Source: Pontederia crassipes (Eukaryota > Streptophyta > Magnoliopsida > Commelinales > Pontederiaceae). Taken from it: a stretch of DNA of 64,000 nucleotides. The notes beneath the pieces were generated by a model. It did no database searches and was not told where the DNA came from. It saw only the letters and a program-made list of their open reading frames with translations. Both the position numbers and the translations under genes were made by a program. The stretch's first letter is position 1, and each line of letters opens with the position of its first letter. This document shows positions 61,074-64,000 of the stretch, piece after piece. The stretch is from NCBI GenBank assembly GCA_030549335.1, contig CM060196.1, positions 18,806,501 to 18,870,500 on the forward strand. Reading direction: 5' to 3'.

Positions 61074-62373
61074 ATGATATGAATGTTTATATTATATATG
61101 ATTTTGAAGTTCTATTTACCATTCAAATCTGTAAAGTCCTTAATTATGATTATGACATAGCTGGAGTTACTATAAGGTGTTTTTTAACATGATTTTTAAA
61201 TTTGATTTTCAAAATGAACACTTTCTTTAATTTTGTTAACAAGAAATGGTTTTGATGAGTTGTTCATTTATGCTTAGGCTTCATTTGGGAGTCACCCAAA
61301 TGGTGCAGAAAAGCTCACTTGCTTGCTTTCATCCATAGAATTATGTGTATGAAGTAAGAAAAATCATTTCTGTTTCATAGAGATTATGAAAGAAGTAACT
61401 CAGAAGAATTTTATACAAAATAACACTCTAAAAACTCTCCCAAAAGTAGAACATTAGAGTAAATGTAGATAATCAAATTTTTAAAGATCAATTACCATTT
61501 CAATGTTAATTTTATTTTAGAACACATTATTGTCACTCCAAAAGTACTAGTGGCACTCTCTTTTATTAGAGGTGAATATTTTTACCCCTATCTAATAAAA
61601 TGGAGTACCAATAGTATTTTTGGGAATGACAAGAAAGACACCCTTACAGTTGAACTTTTCCCTTTTTTATTTATGTGTTTAGTTTCTTAGTTTTATATTC
61701 CTATATTGTTTTAGGTGTTTTTTTTATTTTATTGATAAAAGGATGATGAAATGTGCACATACACATGTAGGGTTCATATAAGAATATTAGAGTAGCCCAG
61801 TACAAACATCATCCATTTTATTTATATGTTTTTAATAATTACTTAAGTTTTGTGTGAAATATAATTATAGTTATCATATATTAAATATTTAATTATAACT
61901 TATCTAATAGCGTCTATACAAAAAATAATATCATATAAAAATGAATTCATTGATACATGACTAATTCTAATAATAAATTATAATTGTAAATTTAAATATG
62001 CTGATTACAATTATAACTGAATTATAGGAACATTGGACCCACATTAGCAATTATCTAGTTTGTTATCCTTCTAACTTTTTCAATAGGATTTTTTATAATT
62101 CGGTCAATTTCATTTGACACAATAATTCTCAAATATTAATTTGATCTGAATGGACCAATAACCAAAATCGAATCGGATTGGGCTGCAGTCCAAGCGGACC
62201 ACAAACTAAATTTTAAAAAATAAGTCAACTTGATTATCAATAAAAATTTTATTATTTCACTATTTTCTTATTTTTTATCTTAACTTATCGTATTGTTCTT
62301 TATATTCCTTTATTATATTATAAATTTTATATATTTTTCACGTTACAAAGAAATTTAATTGATTAATCTATAA
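61074..62373. other. AT-rich spacer before the CACTA element
   Basis: No gene or bounded repeat is seen. TAA at 62371-62373 is the candidate 3-bp target duplication of the CACTA element. Confidence 0.4.
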
Positions 62374-62401
62374 CACTACAAGAAAATTGCCTATTACAGA
62401 C

Positions 62402-62935
62402 GGTCCGAACTGTCTGTAAAATGGTCGGATCCGTCGGAAATAACGTTTTCCGACGGTACTTTCGACGGATAGTGTCCGTGCGTAAACGAGGAGTCGCAAA
62501 CTATTTGCGACGGTTATTTATGAACCGTCGATATTATAGACGGTCTAGCTGGCGGGCGCGACCATCGAACGTTGAGTATCGACGGCACGAACCGTCGATA
62601 CTATCGACGGTTATGACCGTCGATATGTATCGATGGTTTAACTATCGACGGTTCGTGCCGTTGATATTTATCAACGGCTTGAACCGTCGATACTATCGAC
62701 GATTTAACCGTCGATAGATATCGGTGGCTTTAACCGTCGATATTATTGACGGTTAAAATCGTCGACAAACTCATATCGACAGTTTCACCCGTCGACTCTA
62801 CAGGTGATTTTTGACGGCTAAGACCGTCGATAATACTGTACGGACGGTTAGAATCGTCGGTAAGTATCGAAAAAATCCGTTGTCGATAATCAATTTTCAG
62901 CTGTTTCCGACGGTCAGAACTGTCGGAAACAAAAA
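62402..62935. repeat. Subterminal repeat array of the CACTA element
   Basis: Exact ACCGTCGATA copies start near 62523, 62591, 62615, 62683, 62707, 62731 and 62823. Reverse copies (TATCGACGGT) start near 62602 and 62643. Several are arranged as adjacent inverted pairs able to fold as small hairpins. More diverged copies (CCGACGG, CGTCGG) reach both edges. Confidence 0.85.
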
Positions 62936-63393
62936 AAATAAAAAAAATGCTGAAATTTAATGTCTGAACAAATAATACAACACAATTCAACATTCCAACC
63001 ATCACATAATTCAACAGATAATAAACATCACAGATAACACAACATCACATAATTCAAACATCACATAACCATCAAATAATACTATCCAAACATCACATAA
63101 TTCAAACACCATTCCAAACAAATTGAAGTCTTGGTCATGATGAAGAGATGAAGAGCTGAAGTTCTGAAGTCTTGGTCGCAAAACAATTCGAACATCACTG
63201 CACAAGACATAGAGAATTGAGAAAGTTAGTACCCATATGAAAATGCAAAAAAAAAAAATGAATTCGGATTTGAAATCTAATGAAGAATAAAATCTAAGTT
63301 AGTACCCATATACCCTTATTTCTCTAGGTCATGTTGATGTCAAAGTGCATATGAATCTAATGAGTATAATGAATCTACAGATTAAAGTAAATT

Positions 63394-64000
63394 TCAAAAA
63401 AAAATTAAGTATAATGAATCTACCTCGGCGTCATCGTCGTTCAATTCGCCACGCATGATGGCATGCATCATTTTCTTCATTTCAGTCTTGGTACGACGTT
63501 CACGTTCTTCGAACTCCTTCCTGACCTCTTCCCTAATCGTATGCCTCATCTGATCCATAATTTCTTGCATATCAGAAAAAGATGAATCTGAAGTAGATTT
63601 ACGACCATATCCAACATATGTTATACTCACAGAAGATCCGAGGCCGTAAATGCGACACTTCTTCACACCGACGTGGTCCATCCAAAGTTATCTTGGGGTC
63701 AACGGTGTGGTCTCCTCCTGCGTGGCTTGTGTAATGTGATCAACTTCTTTTATTTTATAAGACTTGAAATATAAAAAAAATAAAGAACCGGCAAAAATAA
63801 TTAACTATAAATGATGAGTAGGTGATCGACTTCAAAGTTTTAATAATTAACTATTAACTTGCAATTTAGAAAAAATAATGGCACATAAATTTACATACAT
63901 ATGTCTCCCGGGCATAATCCGAAACCCATTCTTTGTTCTTCTTATGATGAGTTCGGAAAAATATTTCGTCCTGAGTAGGTGGTCTACCCGTCTCTTTCTC
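63394..64000 (-). pseudogene. Partial Transposase_24 (Ptta/En/Spm) gene of the CACTA element
   Basis: At the window edge the minus strand reads GRPPTQDEIFFRTHHKKNKE, then WVSDYARETY, followed by a possible donor. After about 180 bp without matching frame, LWMDHVGVKKCRIYGLGSS resumes, then a charged coiled-coil-like end (TIREEVRKEFEERERR, TEMKKMMHAIMRGE). These two blocks are typical for the family. An in-frame TAA (63690-63688) lies two codons before the WMDHVG block, inside what should be conserved sequence, so the copy is either broken or spliced around it. The 5' part is outside the window. Confidence 0.75.

Larger units (their letters stand above)
62374..64000 (-). mobile_element. CACTA (En/Spm) DNA transposon, end of element, continues past the window
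   Basis: The terminal repeat starts CACTACAAGAAAA, the canonical CACTA end, right after TAA. From about 62400 to 62940 a subterminal array of short motifs in both orientations follows (seven exact ACCGTCGATA and two exact TATCGACGGT, plus variants), which would be binding sites for the element's own protein. Beyond it, minus-strand coding remnants match the Transposase_24 (Ptta/En/Spm) family. In En/Spm this gene lies toward the 3' end, so the visible end is probably the 3' terminus. The other terminus lies outside. Confidence 0.9.

Noticed and set aside
62402-62935. CRISPR-like array suggested by short regularly recurring motifs
   Set aside because: Repeats are only about 10 bp, occur in both orientations with irregular spacing, and lie directly inside a CACTA terminal repeat in a plant genome.

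Overview
This is a stretch of plant nuclear DNA. Genes are split by GT-AG introns, intergenic DNA is AT-rich, two coding first exons are very GC-rich, and the repeats are classic plant families (Au-type SINE, Mutator-like, hAT-type, CACTA and LINE elements, a Copia-type solo LTR). The GC-rich exons and the Au-like SINEs suggest a monocot, but this is inference and no species is claimed.

Five protein-coding genes can be reconstructed exon by exon. Their reading frames stay open over the whole length and the lengths agree with their families: (1) an inositol polyphosphate 5-phosphatase 9-like enzyme, 1137-3623 (+), 8 exons, 416 aa; (2) a two-domain dihydroxyacetone kinase, 14083-26225 (+), 20 exons, 610 aa; (3) a MAP65-6/7-like microtubule bundling protein, 32895-41464 (+), 11 exons, 604 aa; (4) the mitochondrial copper chaperone COX11, 43292-49257 (+), 6 exons, 249 aa; (5) an intronless zinc-finger homeodomain transcription factor, 56047-56697 (-), 216 aa. 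They belong to unrelated pathways (phosphoinositide signalling, triose metabolism, cytoskeleton, respiratory chain assembly, transcription) and show no sign of working together.

The rest is a mobile-element landscape. DAK introns carry a full Au-like SINE, a truncated Au-like SINE with target duplication, a 138-bp hAT-type MITE, a tandem duplication and a 1.49-kb Mutator-like element with a perfect 10-bp target duplication. Between DAK and MAP65 lies a GC-rich inverted-repeat element split by a 1,182-bp solo LTR with a perfect 5-bp target duplication. COX11 intron 4 holds a decayed LINE end and a relic of the same Mutator-like family. The right edge enters a CACTA (En/Spm) transposon with its terminal repeat, a dense subterminal array and the 3' part of a Transposase_24-type gene. 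The 3.6-14 kb gap has AT-rich sequence, foldback elements and a polypurine minisatellite.

I found no CRISPR array, no convincing tRNA or rRNA gene, and no clear undescribed system. The most rewarding items are the Mutator-like family with GC-rich cores (two nested in introns), the nested solo LTR, the CACTA terminus and an overlapping upstream reading frame at COX11.
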